Positions 37,347 to 46,935 of a stretch of DNA of 64,000 nucleotides are shown here, piece after piece. The notes beneath the pieces were generated by a model. It had not been told where the DNA came from. It saw only the letters and a list, made by a program, of their open reading frames with translations, and did no database searches. Both the position numbers and the translations under genes were made by a program. The stretch spans positions 750,962 through 814,961 of the forward strand of contig JAMPEV010000001.1 in NCBI GenBank assembly GCA_023664955.1, read 5' to 3'. Each line of letters begins with the position of its first letter. Within the stretch, counting starts at the first letter, position 1. The stretch comes from Duncaniella sp. GTDB taxonomy: Bacteria > Bacteroidota > Bacteroidia > Bacteroidales > Muribaculaceae.

Positions 37347-37577
37347 GGATAGTTTTGTTGTTAAAGAGGAGGTTGGAGAATGCTTCAACAGCGAGTTAGA
37401 TTAGTGAAAAATGAATTGTCTCAGCAAATGAGTTTTATGTAAATAAGTGGGATAAAAGTTAGGATTTAAAAATAAGATGAATAGATTGTAGTTAGGTGAG
37501 AGTCAATATTATGTCACACACAGATTAACTGTATTGAAGATATTGTCTAGGTTGAGAGAAGATGTTGGAATCATAGA
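37347..37577. other. Non-coding gap, no signal seen
   Basis: AT-rich DNA between the terminator and the HTH gene. I see no open frame with good codon use and no consensus promoter or hairpin. Confidence 0.5.
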
Positions 37578-37790
37578 TTAGGATGGTAACTTGGAGAGGT
37601 ATGGTTCAAAGAAATTTCGTTGGAGAGCCTTAGAAATTCGGAAAAGCAACTCAGTGTCAATGCTCCGGCGATTAAATATCTTATAAATATTGGTGCGGTT
37701 GCACCCGATTTCATTCGAGAGCCACACGACGGACTTTTGCTGAGTTCTCAGCTCATCCTCTATGAGTTTTCCAATATTAATAGTCGCCAT
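37578..37790 (-). CDS. Small helix-turn-helix protein (XRE-like)
   Basis: 70 residues. VVWLSNEIGCNRTNIYKIFN (about 21-40) is a helix-turn-helix, followed by RSIDTELLFRISKALQ, the third and fourth helices of Cro/XRE-type DNA-binding domains. It has no effector domain and may repress its own gene. A 7-bp inverted repeat (AACTTCT/AGAAGTT, 37819-37841) lies 29 bp upstream of its start codon and could be its operator. No promoter consensus was found between it and the RNA gene upstream. Confidence 0.75.
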   Translation of the reverse strand: MATINIGKLIEDELRTQQKSVVWLSNEIGCNRTNIYKIFNRRSIDTELLFRISKALQRNFFEPYLSKLPS

Positions 37791-37818
37791 GTTTATATTT
37801 GTTAGAGGTTAGGATGTT

Positions 37819-37841
37819 AACTTCTGAAACGAGTAGAAGTT
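37819..37841 (-). promoter_or_regulatory. Inverted repeat upstream of the HTH gene
   Basis: AACTTCT (37819-37825), 9 nt, AGAAGTT (37835-37841). The dyad suits a dimeric repressor or an RNA hairpin; role inferred only from position. Confidence 0.4.
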
Positions 37842-37920
37842 GCCGCGGGAGGGAGGGAGTGACCATAGGTTTTGTAGTGCCGGGGGTGAATCAGTTTTGC
37901 TAAAACAGTGGCGGCTTTAC

Positions 37921-38144
37921 AAAAAATAGGGCTGAACCCTTTTAATTCGTTCCCAGTCTGTGGCACCGCCAAGCGCCTTTTCCACGGAACAAGTATAAAA
38001 TGAGTCCAGCCCGTATTTCGAGCATATAACTATTCAATATCGTTGTTCCCCGTGGACTGAATGAAGGTGGCGGTTTCCAGACAGAGGGGACATCTGCATG
38101 GCTGTCAATATCTCCGGCTATCACGACAGCCGATTGATAGCCGA
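37921..38144 (-). ncRNA. Structured RNA with a 5' H-type pseudoknot and a long imperfect hairpin
   Basis: About 224 nt, transcribed from the consensus promoter at 38147-38177. Near the 5' end CGGCTATCA pairs with TGATAGCCG (9 bp), and GGCTGTC inside that loop pairs with GACAGCC further on (7 bp). Loops of 3, 1 and 8 nt fit a classical H-type pseudoknot. Downstream a rod forms from GTCTG/CAGAC, ACCGCCA/TGGCGGT, CCTT/AAGG, CCACGG-GG-AACAA/TTGTTCCGTGG and an apical GCTCG/CGGGC stem. The 3' end has a short GGG/CCC hairpin followed by ATTTTTTG, a possible terminator. The rod with an asymmetric bubble recalls 6S-like RNAs (Bacteroidales-1 type), but the pseudoknot does not; family unknown. The only frame here (60 codons) has no protein-like pattern. 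Confidence 0.65.
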
Positions 38145-38146
38145 TG

Positions 38147-38177
38147 CAAAGTTAAGAAGCATTTATGAATTAGCAAA
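38147..38177 (-). promoter_or_regulatory. Promoter of the structured RNA
   Basis: On the minus strand TTTG (38177-38174), 19 nt, TAACTTTG (38154-38147): full consensus. Predicted start at about 38143-38144, right at the first pseudoknot stem. Confidence 0.8.
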
Positions 38178-38348
38178 ACATTTCCTCAAAAAAGACAGTT
38201 ATCTTGTCATTATATTTATTAAAAAATATTAATCGGGCTGATAACGAAAACTTTTTTATATAATATTCGGTTAATTATTTCGATAGCGGATTGGGAGGTC
38301 TGTCCCTACTGTTTTAGCTCATTTTTAAGATTATTATTTAAAAATAAT

Positions 38349-38394
38349 TAATACGGAAAAATTTCTTTAATCTTATACTTTAATACGGAAAAAA
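38349..38394 (+). promoter_or_regulatory. Direct repeats upstream of the pckA promoter
   Basis: TTAATACGGAAAAA occurs at 38349-38362 and again, identical over 14 bp, at 38381-38394. The spacing is 32 bp (three helical turns) and the second copy ends 6 bp before the -7 box. Candidate binding sites for a regulator of pckA, with the second overlapping the -33 region. The rest of 38178-38348 is AT-rich with nothing recognisable. Confidence 0.55.
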
Positions 38395-38400
38395 GTCACT

Positions 38401-38408
38401 AACTTTGC
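38401..38408 (+). promoter_or_regulatory. -7 box of pckA
   Basis: TAACTTTG at 38401-38408; no TTTG at -33, where the direct repeat lies instead, hinting at activator dependence. Predicted start near 38412, leader about 108 nt. Confidence 0.6.
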
Positions 38409-38520
38409 AATCGAATAAGTGGATATTTCCGCTTGGCTGTGACTATGATTCAGTCACTCCTGAAAGGTACATAAGATTGTAATATATTCAATAAACTTCA
38501 TATCAAACTCCTAAATAACA

Positions 38521-40125
38521 ATGAGTACAATTGATTTATCCAAGTATGGCATCACCGGAGCTAAGGTGATCCACAACCCCAGCTACGACCAGCTTTTCAT
38601 TGACGAAACTAACCCTAACCTCACAGGCTATGAAAAGGGTCAGGTTACAGAGCTTGGCGCAGTGAATGTGATGACAGGTATATACACCGGCCGTTCTCCC
38701 AAGGACAAATTCTTTGTAAAGGATGACACCAGCGCTAACTCTATCTGGTGGACAACTGACGAATACAAGAACGACAACAAGCCCATCACTCCCGAGACTT
38801 GGAAGGCTCTTAAGGCTATCGCTGATAAGGAACTCTCTGACAAGACTCTCTACGTGGTTGACGCTTTCTGCGGCGCTAACCCTGACACCCGTCTTGCTGT
38901 TCGCTTCGTGATGGAAGTGGCTTGGCAGGCTCACTTCGTGACCAACATGTTCATCCGTCCTACTGAAGAGGAACTCAAGAACTTCACTCCTGACTTCGTT
39001 GTACTCAACGCTTCTAAGGCTAAGGTTGAGAACTGGAAAGAACTCGGCATCAACTCAGAAACTTGTGTCGCTTTCAACCTCACCGAACGTATGCAGCTCA
39101 TCATCAACACTTGGTATGGTGGCGAGATGAAGAAGGGTATGTTCTCAATCATGAACTACTATAACCCTCTCCGCGGCATCGCTTCTATGCACTGCTCTGC
39201 CAACACCGACAAGCAGGGTGAAAACACCGCTATCTTCTTCGGTCTTTCCGGTACCGGTAAGACCACTCTTTCTACCGACCCGAAACGTCTCCTCATCGGT
39301 GACGACGAGCACGGTTGGGACGACAATGGAGTGTTCAACTACGAAGGCGGATGCTACGCTAAGGTCATCAACCTCGACAAGGACAGCGAACCTGATATCT
39401 ACAATGCTATCACTCGCGATGCTCTTCTTGAGAACGTTACTGTTGACGCTAACGGTAAGATTGACTTCACCGACAAGAGCGTAACCGAGAACACTCGCGT
39501 AAGCTACCCGATTAACCATATTAAGAACATCATCGTTCCTTCTAAGGGCCCGGCTGCTAAGAACGTTATCTTCCTTTCAGCTGACGCGTTCGGCGTGCTT
39601 CCTCCCGTTTCTATCCTTACTCCGGAGCAGACTAAGTACTACTTCCTTTCAGGATTCACCAGCAAGCTCGCAGGTACTGAACGCGGTATTACTGAACCGA
39701 CTCCCACATTCTCAGCTTGCTTCGGCGCAGCATTCCTTTCACTCCATCCCACCAAGTACGCTGAAGAACTTGTTAAGCGTATGGAGCAGAGTGGCGCAAA
39801 GGCTTACCTCGTTAACACTGGTTGGAACGGTACCGGCAAGCGTATCTCCATCCGTGACACTCGCGGTATCATCGACGCTATCCTTGACGGCGCAATCCTC
39901 AATGCTCCCACAAAGCAGCTTCCTATATTTGACTTCACCATTCCTACAGAACTTCCGGGCGTAGATCCTAAGATCCTTGATCCTCGCGACACTTACGCTA
40001 ACCCTGAAGAATGGACAGTTAAGGCTGACAAGCTCGCTGAAATGTTCATCAACAACTTCAAGAAGTTTGAAGGCCACGCTGCAGGTAAAGCCCTTGTAGT
40101 TGCCGGTCCTCACATCGAGAAGTAA
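38521..40125 (+). CDS. pckA: Phosphoenolpyruvate carboxykinase (ATP)
   Basis: 534 residues. It interconverts oxaloacetate and PEP with ATP; in succinate-forming Bacteroidales it mainly fixes CO2 on PEP toward fumarate respiration. The kinase loop [11 protein letters not shown] is at 241-251; the metal/substrate motifs IGDDEHGW and the N-terminal TGRSPKDKF are in place. Codon use is strongly biased (GCT, AAC, CTT/CTC) compared with neighbours, suggesting high expression. Flanked by direct repeats upstream and two hairpins downstream. Confidence 0.97.
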   Translation: MSTIDLSKYGITGAKVIHNPSYDQLFIDETNPNLTGYEKGQVTELGAVNVMTGIYTGRSPKDKFFVKDDTSANSIWWTTDEYKNDNKPITPETWKALKAIADKELSDKTLYVVDAFCGANPDTRLAVRFVMEVAWQAHFVTNMFIRPTEEELKNFTPDFVVLNASKAKVENWKELGINSETCVAFNLTERMQLIINTWYGGEMKKGMFSIMNYYNPLRGIASMHCSANTDKQGENTAIFFGLSGTGKTTLSTDPKRLLIGDDEHGWDDNGVFNYEGGCYAKVINLDKDSEPDIYNAITRDALLENVTVDANGKIDFTDKSVTENTRVSYPINHIKNIIVPSKGPAAKNVIFLSADAFGVLPPVSILTPEQTKYYFLSGFTSKLAGTERGITEPTPTFSACFGAAFLSLHPTKYAEELVKRMEQSGAKAYLVNTGWNGTGKRISIRDTRGIIDAILDGAILNAPTKQLPIFDFTIPTELPGVDPKILDPRDTYANPEEWTVKADKLAEMFINNFKKFEGHAAGKALVVAGPHIEK

Positions 40126-40141
40126 AAAACCGACCTTCAGT

Positions 40142-40177
40142 CGATACCTCCCGTGATTTAACCTGCGGGAGGTATCG
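40142..40177 (+). terminator. Hairpin after pckA
   Basis: CGATACCTCCCG (40142-40153) pairs with CGGGAGGTATCG (40166-40177) around a 12-nt loop. It is followed by an A-rich stretch rather than T, so it probably protects the 3' end or acts with the next hairpin. Confidence 0.6.
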
Positions 40178-40194
40178 GGCAAAATAAAAAAATG

Positions 40195-40231
40195 ACGGGA
40201 CGCCAAGCTAATGGCATCCCGTTATTTTTTT
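40195..40231 (+). terminator. Rho-independent terminator of pckA
   Basis: ACGGGACGCCA (40195-40205) pairs with TGGCATCCCGT (40212-40222), one mismatch, then TAT plus a run of T to 40231. Confidence 0.85.
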
Positions 40232-40353
40232 AATGCAGTAAAGCCGTTGAAACGACACAAGCATATAAATTCTAAGATATTAAACGACTTATAAAGTCTT
40301 TTAAGTCATAGCTATCTGAGTTCTCTTAGCTATATGAAAATTTATCATTTGCC

Positions 40354-42867
40354 TCAATATGCAAGTGTCACATTGTCAATCCAAAGCTGGCTTCCCAGGG
40401 AGGTGGATGTCCGCGGATCTGCGAGAGTAATTATTGACGTTGTTTCCTCCGCAATAGTACCTATATTATCCGAAGAAGCGAACATTATCTTTATGCGGGT
40501 AGCTTTTACACCGTAATAAGCATATTCCAACGGCAGATTGAACGCCGTATATCCGGTGGCAAGAGGCAGTATACGACGTGCCGAGGCTATTACCACCTCC
40601 TTTCCTCCCTGTTCCCCGATAACCTCAACTGTGACTAGACCACGGTCATTCCAGTTGTTCTCCGAAGGCTGATATTTATAAAAACCATTCAGTGACACAG
40701 GTCGAGAATTCCACGAGATACCTTCCTTATATGCTTCCTTCCCCGTTTTCGCATCGAAACTATATTCCCCAAGGAACAACTTCCCGGCGGCACGATATGC
40801 GATTTTTGGCACGTTTAAAGAATAAGGGAGATATGGCTCTCCAGTCTGGCAATAGTCAGGAATCAGTTCCCCGTCCGGATCAAACGCCACGCTGCGAAGC
40901 GCCACCGCAAAGTCGCCGCTATGCACATCTTCCACTGTGAACACTGATGGTTGCATATACCACGTATTATAGTTGGACGATGAACGGCAGAATGTCTTTG
41001 CATTAGTATTTGCCCACCCTTTTGGCACGAGCTGGGCGTAGGATGTGTGATTCTGCCAATTGAATATTTCCACCATAGTCTGGGAGTAACGTCCTCCGCT
41101 GGGTAAATCCTTATAATTTACCCCATCGTTACGATCCTCGAAATCTCCGTTGGTGAGTTGAGGAGTACCTTCAGTATGCACCGTAACTGTCGATGTGAAA
41201 TCATCTTCCGTAGGATTAGCCATCATCGTGGCTCGGAATTTGTAGTTGGTGGAAGGGGTCAACCCTATTATTGACAGTAATCCTTTGTCAGGATAGCGTG
41301 TGAGCACAGAGCCTTTGACATCGTTGGCGTAGATAATCACATTATCGGTGATGATACCGAGCATCGCTTCATCCTTCGGGTCAATTTTCACAATACAGAA
41401 ATTTGCGTACGGGTCAACCTGAATGTTGAACTGGGGCATCACTCTCTCAATTGTTATATTTGCCCTGACTTCGTCACAATAGATCACACGTACATTCACC
41501 GGCCCGCTCCCGTCGGGGAGAGGGAATGTGACGAGATATTTCGACCCATCGACCGATGTTACGTCTGAGAGCTTTGCGCTATCCCATTTACTCTCCTCCT
41601 TCTCAATTTCAATCTCAACATGGCTTGCAAACCCGGGCGCAGTCGATAGAATTTCAATCATCCCTTTGTTGACACCCACAATCGATTTATGGACAGTAAC
41701 TATTTCAATTTCCACGGGGGATGTTAACACATTTAACACCACCGGTTCACTGACCTTACCATTGGCATCCTCTGCAAGGACTGTGAAAGTAGAAATAGCA
41801 TTCTCCGCGGTCAGATACACTAAATGCGACAACATATTAGTAAAATCGATTTTAAGCTCTCCCGCTCCCTCCTCAAAAGTCAGTCCGTTTTCTGACAACA
41901 ATTTTGACTCAGAGTCCGATAAATGCATCAAATCCACTTGGCCGGGGAATCCAATCTCTTGAAGTGACGCGGAATTTAATGAAAGATATAAGTGGTCAAG
42001 TTGGGCAGTATATTTTACCAAAGCAGATATCTCTGTATCAGGAGTGTCGCCTTCCGGTAATCTGATAGTTGAACTATCGCTCCACCCTATTGTCATCACT
42101 TCCGGTGCTTTCTGTGCGATGAATTCATCGGTAATTTCCACCTCTGTGGTCTCTGTTTCAAAGAGGGTTGTGACGATGGGTGTTCCCTTATCATCGCTCA
42201 CAGAAATTCCGAAGCTATAAAGAGTCGACTCTTTTGATTCTGCCACTCTTGCGGCCAGGTATCTCACATTCCTACCATCGTTTAGCGTCACATCAAGATA
42301 TAATCGCAAGTCGCCGGGACTTACGTAGAGAAAACGAGTCTCTCCGGTCGGATAATGGAAATAATGACCTGACTCACTTGAAATCAACGCATTGACCGAC
42401 GCAATTGATTTATGTGACACTTCATGATAGGTTACAGTGACAACTGAGCTTATCAACGGTATCTCCACATCGACATTTACAGTTTCATTGCTCCTTACCA
42501 CTACATTTGAATTTCCCTTATAATACGGAGAATCAAAACCTTCCTCAAGTTTCGAACCCGCAGTCATGCAAATATTATACGAGCCGACTATATATTCATC
42601 CTGCTGCGGGAAATCGTCAAATGAATCCCAGGCATGGGAATAGCCGCCATTTTCATAAGTCATTATGACTCTGGCATCGCCCGGTGTCTTAGCTCTCGCA
42701 CCTTCTATTGTGCCACCCGAAGGTGATTTCAAGTCTGTGATAAATATCCCCCTCAGGGTCAACTGTCCGAATCCGGTCGACTCTGTGGAATCATAATCAC
42801 TACACCCTGTGATAGTGAACATAAATGCGATGACTGAAAGGCAAATTATAAACTTCGATAGTGACAT
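40354..42867 (-). CDS. DUF4493 / PCMD-domain lipoprotein
   Basis: 837 residues; lipobox ITGC (Cys22). The N-terminal region (GQLTLRGIFITD...) matches DUF4493, which starts many Bacteroidales surface lipoproteins. The middle has several Ig/fibronectin-like segments, and the last 250 residues (TNGDFED..., WNSRPVSLNGFYKY, LWIDNVTLAY) match the PCMD putative carbohydrate-metabolism domain. Probably surface-exposed glycan or adhesin binding. There is no SusC/SusD neighbour and it stands alone, with no clear promoter in 42868-43002. Confidence 0.85.
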   Translation of the reverse strand: MSLSKFIICLSVIAFMFTITGCSDYDSTESTGFGQLTLRGIFITDLKSPSGGTIEGARAKTPGDARVIMTYENGGYSHAWDSFDDFPQQDEYIVGSYNICMTAGSKLEEGFDSPYYKGNSNVVVRSNETVNVDVEIPLISSVVTVTYHEVSHKSIASVNALISSESGHYFHYPTGETRFLYVSPGDLRLYLDVTLNDGRNVRYLAARVAESKESTLYSFGISVSDDKGTPIVTTLFETETTEVEITDEFIAQKAPEVMTIGWSDSSTIRLPEGDTPDTEISALVKYTAQLDHLYLSLNSASLQEIGFPGQVDLMHLSDSESKLLSENGLTFEEGAGELKIDFTNMLSHLVYLTAENAISTFTVLAEDANGKVSEPVVLNVLTSPVEIEIVTVHKSIVGVNKGMIEILSTAPGFASHVEIEIEKEESKWDSAKLSDVTSVDGSKYLVTFPLPDGSGPVNVRVIYCDEVRANITIERVMPQFNIQVDPYANFCIVKIDPKDEAMLGIITDNVIIYANDVKGSVLTRYPDKGLLSIIGLTPSTNYKFRATMMANPTEDDFTSTVTVHTEGTPQLTNGDFEDRNDGVNYKDLPSGGRYSQTMVEIFNWQNHTSYAQLVPKGWANTNAKTFCRSSSNYNTWYMQPSVFTVEDVHSGDFAVALRSVAFDPDGELIPDYCQTGEPYLPYSLNVPKIAYRAAGKLFLGEYSFDAKTGKEAYKEGISWNSRPVSLNGFYKYQPSENNWNDRGLVTVEVIGEQGGKEVVIASARRILPLATGYTAFNLPLEYAYYGVKATRIKIMFASSDNIGTIAEETTSIITLADPRTSTSLGSQLWIDNVTLAY

Positions 42868-43002
42868 TGGTAAAGTTTGAACACGTAAGGAAAATTTCTA
42901 GTAAAACACTCACTATTCGTTAACCGAGCAGTGGGGAAATAATAGTGATGACAGCAAGAAGAACCAATTGGAAAATCTTTAGACATCCCAACTTTGACCT
43001 TC

Positions 43003-43833
43003 TCAAAGCGTTACATGCTTCGATGAAATCGGAGTATTGAGGAATATCTCTGCGAGTTCCGTGAACTTCACAGGATTTTCAGTGGTGAGATATGTGCATA
43101 TGCCATTTTTGGTACATTTAGCATCCATCTCCGGATGACGGTGCAGGTAATCCTTCAGACTCTTTGCCACAAGCTCACCCTGTGTCACAATAGTAGCCCT
43201 TCCGGCAACCTGTTTCTCAATTTTCTTGAGCAATAGCGGATAGTGAGTGCAGCCAAGCACTATGGTGTCAATTTCAGGTTCTTGGCTAAAGAGCTCTTCG
43301 ACATATTTCTCAACAAAGTAGTCAGCACCGGGGCCATCAAACTCCTTATTTTCCACCAATGGCACCCACATAGGGCATTCCACACTCACGGTGCGATACT
43401 GGGGGAAAAACTTGGCTATTTCTATGTCGTAAGTGCCAGAACTGATTGTTCCGGGTGTCCCGAGAACTCCGATATTACCATTTTTTGTTATCTTTCCGAG
43501 TGCCTCGACTGTCGGTATTACTACGCCGAGCACCCTGCGGTCAGGGTCAAGCCCGGGAAGATCTCTCTGCTGAATGGTTCGAAGAGCTTTTGCTGAGGCC
43601 GTGTTACATGCGAGCACCACAAGATGGCATCCTCGTTCAAACAATGATTTCACAGCTTGAAGCGTAAACTCATAAACCACGTCAAACGAACGTGTGCCAT
43701 AAGGGGCACGGGCATTATCTCCGAGATACATATAATCGTATTCGGGAAGTACCTTACGTACTTCGCGGAGGATAGTCAACCCTCCGTAACCTGAATCAAA
43801 TACGCCTATTGGGCCTGGTGATGATGGAAGCAT
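43003..43833 (-). CDS. murI: Glutamate racemase
   Basis: 276 residues. It makes D-glutamate for peptidoglycan, in the cytoplasm. The substrate motif VFDSGYGGLT is at 11-20; the two catalytic cysteines are Cys76 in ACNTAS and Cys195 in GCTHYPLL. Length is typical. It follows nuoN by 107 nt on the same strand, with a strong hairpin between them, so it may be partly co-transcribed or separately expressed. Confidence 0.96.
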   Translation of the reverse strand: MLPSSPGPIGVFDSGYGGLTILREVRKVLPEYDYMYLGDNARAPYGTRSFDVVYEFTLQAVKSLFERGCHLVVLACNTASAKALRTIQQRDLPGLDPDRRVLGVVIPTVEALGKITKNGNIGVLGTPGTISSGTYDIEIAKFFPQYRTVSVECPMWVPLVENKEFDGPGADYFVEKYVEELFSQEPEIDTIVLGCTHYPLLLKKIEKQVAGRATIVTQGELVAKSLKDYLHRHPEMDAKCTKNGICTYLTTENPVKFTELAEIFLNTPISSKHVTL

Positions 43834-43864
43834 ATATCGTTAGAATCTAAATTTCTTAATTGAA

Positions 43865-43906
43865 TATCTCCGACTGTAAGGTTATAACACCTTTCAGCCG
43901 GAGATA
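43865..43906 (-). terminator. Hairpin between nuoN and murI
   Basis: TATCTCCG.CTG.AAGG pairs with CCTT.CAG.CGGAGATA with few mismatches. On the minus strand it is followed by TTCAATTAAG, not a clear T run. It probably ends or attenuates the 18-gene respiratory transcript. Confidence 0.55.
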
Positions 43907-43940
43907 GTTTACGTTAAAACGTGAAGGGAAGAGTCAAGTA

Positions 43941-45386
43941 TCAGCAAGCCACGACTGTGAGCAGATAGTCGTATACATAACTTACGATACCAAGGCAAAT
44001 AATGCCGGCAACGCACACCCACATCCCCACGCGCTCGCTGATTGCTGAGCGGAAAGTGGCAATGGGATTTTCGCTGTCATTGATAAACATCGCCTTCACT
44101 ACGAGAAGATAATAGTAGAGGGATATGATAGTATTTATTAACGCGATCAACACGAGTACGTAAAGTGCGGCTGAGTTTGTTCCGTTCAACGCGCTTGTGA
44201 ATACAAAGAACTTACTGAAGAATCCTGCGAACGGTGGGATACCCGCAAGTGAGAACATCGCAAGCATCATGGTGAATGAGAGGCGGGGATTGGTCTTATA
44301 AAGTCCGTTGTAATCTGTCATGTCAACTTTGCCTGTCGCATTTTCAATTGCCCCGATTACGCCGAAGGCTGCGAGGTTGGAGAACACGTAGACAAGCACA
44401 TAGAACATCAATGCCGATACACCCATCACATTATCACCAATCACGGCAAGCATGATATATCCCGCCTGAGAAATTGAAGAGAATGCAAGGAATCGTTTCA
44501 TGTTCATCTGGCGGATGGCGAAGAGGTTACCGATAGTGATAGTAAGGATAATCAATGCATAGAGCATCCATTCCCAGGCCTGCGAGTAAACTGAGCCAAA
44601 CACTTGGGTCAACACCACAAGGAACGCAAACGCTGCCGAGCCTTTAGAAATTACTGAAAGATATGAGGTAACCGGGGTAGGGGCTCCCTGATATACATCA
44701 GCTGTCCAGAGATGGAAGGGGACGAGTGAAATCTTGAACCCGAATCCTGCCATCACAAATGCGAGGGCAATTATCATCATAACTCCGAAGTTGGCGCGTA
44801 CCATCACTGCGATACCATCGTAATAAAGAGTGCCACATAGTCCGTAGACAAATGACAGGCCCATCAGGAGTATCGCGGATGAGAACACTGCTGTGAGTAC
44901 ATACTTGATGGCCGCCTCATGACTTTCATAATGGTTCTTGTTGAATGCCACGAGGGCGCAGAGTGGAAGTGACGCTGTCTCAAGTCCGATAATGAACATC
45001 AAGAAGTGGCGGCTTGATATCATGAAATACATACCAAGGAGCGTCAACAGTATCAATTCATAGAACTCCCCGCGGCGCACTGCTGTGAACTCTGAATCTG
45101 CCCATTTCATCGCCTGAATCAGCACTATCAGTGTGCCGACGTTAAGAATATTTTTAATGGCTACAATGGTAGGAGAGGTGAAGTACATCCCGGCAAATGC
45201 CTCAGTAGTGGGAGCACAACTTTGAAAGAATCCTGCCACGGTGACAAGGAGCATCAATATCACCGCAAGCCCTGAAACGTTCTTAGCGGCTTTGGGCGTA
45301 GCAAAAGTATCGAAAAGGAAGACTAATAGGAACACGATTAACAATCCTATTTCCTGCTTCAGTGCTAAAAATTGTGAGTAATCCAT
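43941..45386 (-). CDS. nuoN: NADH-quinone oxidoreductase subunit N
   Basis: 481 residues, about 14 transmembrane helices. Antiporter-like proton-pumping subunit of the complex I membrane arm. Family signals: MKWADSEFTAVRRGEFYELILL near the N-terminus, the broken-helix SLAGIPPFAGFFSKFFVF and KISLVPFHLWTADVYQGAPTP with pumping-channel Lys/His. Last gene of the interleaved nuo-atp cluster. Confidence 0.95.
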   Translation of the reverse strand: MDYSQFLALKQEIGLLIVFLLVFLFDTFATPKAAKNVSGLAVILMLLVTVAGFFQSCAPTTEAFAGMYFTSPTIVAIKNILNVGTLIVLIQAMKWADSEFTAVRRGEFYELILLTLLGMYFMISSRHFLMFIIGLETASLPLCALVAFNKNHYESHEAAIKYVLTAVFSSAILLMGLSFVYGLCGTLYYDGIAVMVRANFGVMMIIALAFVMAGFGFKISLVPFHLWTADVYQGAPTPVTSYLSVISKGSAAFAFLVVLTQVFGSVYSQAWEWMLYALIILTITIGNLFAIRQMNMKRFLAFSSISQAGYIMLAVIGDNVMGVSALMFYVLVYVFSNLAAFGVIGAIENATGKVDMTDYNGLYKTNPRLSFTMMLAMFSLAGIPPFAGFFSKFFVFTSALNGTNSAALYVLVLIALINTIISLYYYLLVVKAMFINDSENPIATFRSAISERVGMWVCVAGIICLGIVSYVYDYLLTVVAC

Positions 45387-45402
45387 TGCTATTAATCTTT
45401 TA

Positions 45403-46905
45403 TTAGTTCAAACCTAAAACTTTAAATATTTCGGGATTGAAAGTGTACTTGATAAGATCGGCGAAGAAGTTGGGGAAGAAACCAATTGCAGCAACGCAGA
45501 CAATCAGGGTTGCTGTTGAGAGGCGTTCCCACCACTTTGCATCGGTGAGCGACATATGGTGCTGGTCATACACCGGTCCGTAAAGGAGCTTTCCTACCAC
45601 ACGAAGGATATAGACGGCGGTTGTAACTATTGAGCTACATGCCACAATCACAAATACGCGGTGGAACATATCGGTGTGTTGGAATGATCCCACGAAGATC
45701 GTCATTTCAGCCACGAAACCTGACAAGCCCGGCAGACCAAGCGAGGCCATACCTGCAATCACATAGCATACTGAAAGATACGGAAGAATCTGCATCATAC
45801 CGCCCATCTGACGGATGTCGCGGGTGTGAGTACGTCCGTAAATCATACCGATGAGTGCGAAGAAGAGGGCTGTCATCAGACCGTGAGAAAGCATCTGCAT
45901 GATTGCGCCGGTCATCGCTGTGGTGTTGAGCATGAGGATAGCGAAAAGCACCAAGCCGCAGTGTGACACTGACGAGTAGGCGTTGATGTACTTAAGGTCA
46001 TTCTGCACACATGCGCTGAATGCACCGTAAACTACCGAGATACCGGTAAGGATGATGAATATCCATGCGAGCTCGTTAGCTGCCTGAGGCATGAGGTAGA
46101 TTGCAACACGGAAGCATCCGTAACCTCCAAGCTTCATGAGCACACCGGCGTGAAGCATTGACACTGCTGTCGGGGCCGATGCGTGACCGTCAGGTGACCA
46201 TGTGTGGAAGGGGAACATCGCACCAAGCACGCCAAAGCCCACAAAGGTCATTGGGAAGAGGAATTTCTGCCATCCGATTGTGATTGACTCGTTCTGAACG
46301 ATTTCGAGAATGTTCCATGTGAGCTGACCTTCGGGCCCTGAATGATAGTAAATACCAATCAAACCAAGCATCAGGAATGCCGAACCGCCCATTAACATGA
46401 GCGTAAGTTTCATTGCTGAATAGTTCTTGTTGCCTGAACCCCACACGCCGATGAGAAGATACATCGGGATAAGTGCGACCTCATAGAACATGAACATGGT
46501 GAAAAGGTCAATAGAAATGAAGAATCCGTATACACCGGTTGATAGCAACACCAGCCAAAGGAAGAATTCCTTGGGCTGAGGTATCTCCCATGATGCGAAG
46601 CTACCGGTTATAAGGATAAAACCTGTGAGGATAAGCATGGCGATTGAGATACCATCCACACCCACAGCGAGGTGAATGTTAAGCGGACGGAACCATGACC
46701 ATGAGTCAACAAAGAGCATCGGAGCATCGGCACCAGCCGCACGCATTCCCAGATACTCTATCAACACGTAGATTGACAGGGTGGTGAGAGCCACGGAGCC
46801 TGTCACAGCCACGGCACGTATCTGCTTGATATTCTGACAGAGGAAGAGCCCCAGTAACATTACGACGGGGATCACCACAAAGTAGATTAATATATTTGAA
46901 AACAT
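45403..46905 (-). CDS. nuoM: NADH-quinone oxidoreductase subunit M
   Basis: 500 residues, about 14 transmembrane helices. Second antiporter-like pump of complex I. The motif FPFHTWSPDGHASAPTAVSMLHAGVLMKLGGYG is diagnostic, with the key Lys/His/Glu channel line, and MFYEVALIPMYLLIGVWG carries the essential TM5 Glu. 16 bp upstream of nuoN. Confidence 0.96.
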   Translation of the reverse strand: MFSNILIYFVVIPVVMLLGLFLCQNIKQIRAVAVTGSVALTTLSIYVLIEYLGMRAAGADAPMLFVDSWSWFRPLNIHLAVGVDGISIAMLILTGFILITGSFASWEIPQPKEFFLWLVLLSTGVYGFFISIDLFTMFMFYEVALIPMYLLIGVWGSGNKNYSAMKLTLMLMGGSAFLMLGLIGIYYHSGPEGQLTWNILEIVQNESITIGWQKFLFPMTFVGFGVLGAMFPFHTWSPDGHASAPTAVSMLHAGVLMKLGGYGCFRVAIYLMPQAANELAWIFIILTGISVVYGAFSACVQNDLKYINAYSSVSHCGLVLFAILMLNTTAMTGAIMQMLSHGLMTALFFALIGMIYGRTHTRDIRQMGGMMQILPYLSVCYVIAGMASLGLPGLSGFVAEMTIFVGSFQHTDMFHRVFVIVACSSIVTTAVYILRVVGKLLYGPVYDQHHMSLTDAKWWERLSTATLIVCVAAIGFFPNFFADLIKYTFNPEIFKVLGLN

Positions 46906-46935
46906 ATCGTTACTATATTTACTACATTAACTTAT

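Noticed and set aside
37942..38124. 60-codon minus-strand frame
   Set aside because: It lies wholly within the structured RNA; stems and loops explain the sequence better than a protein.
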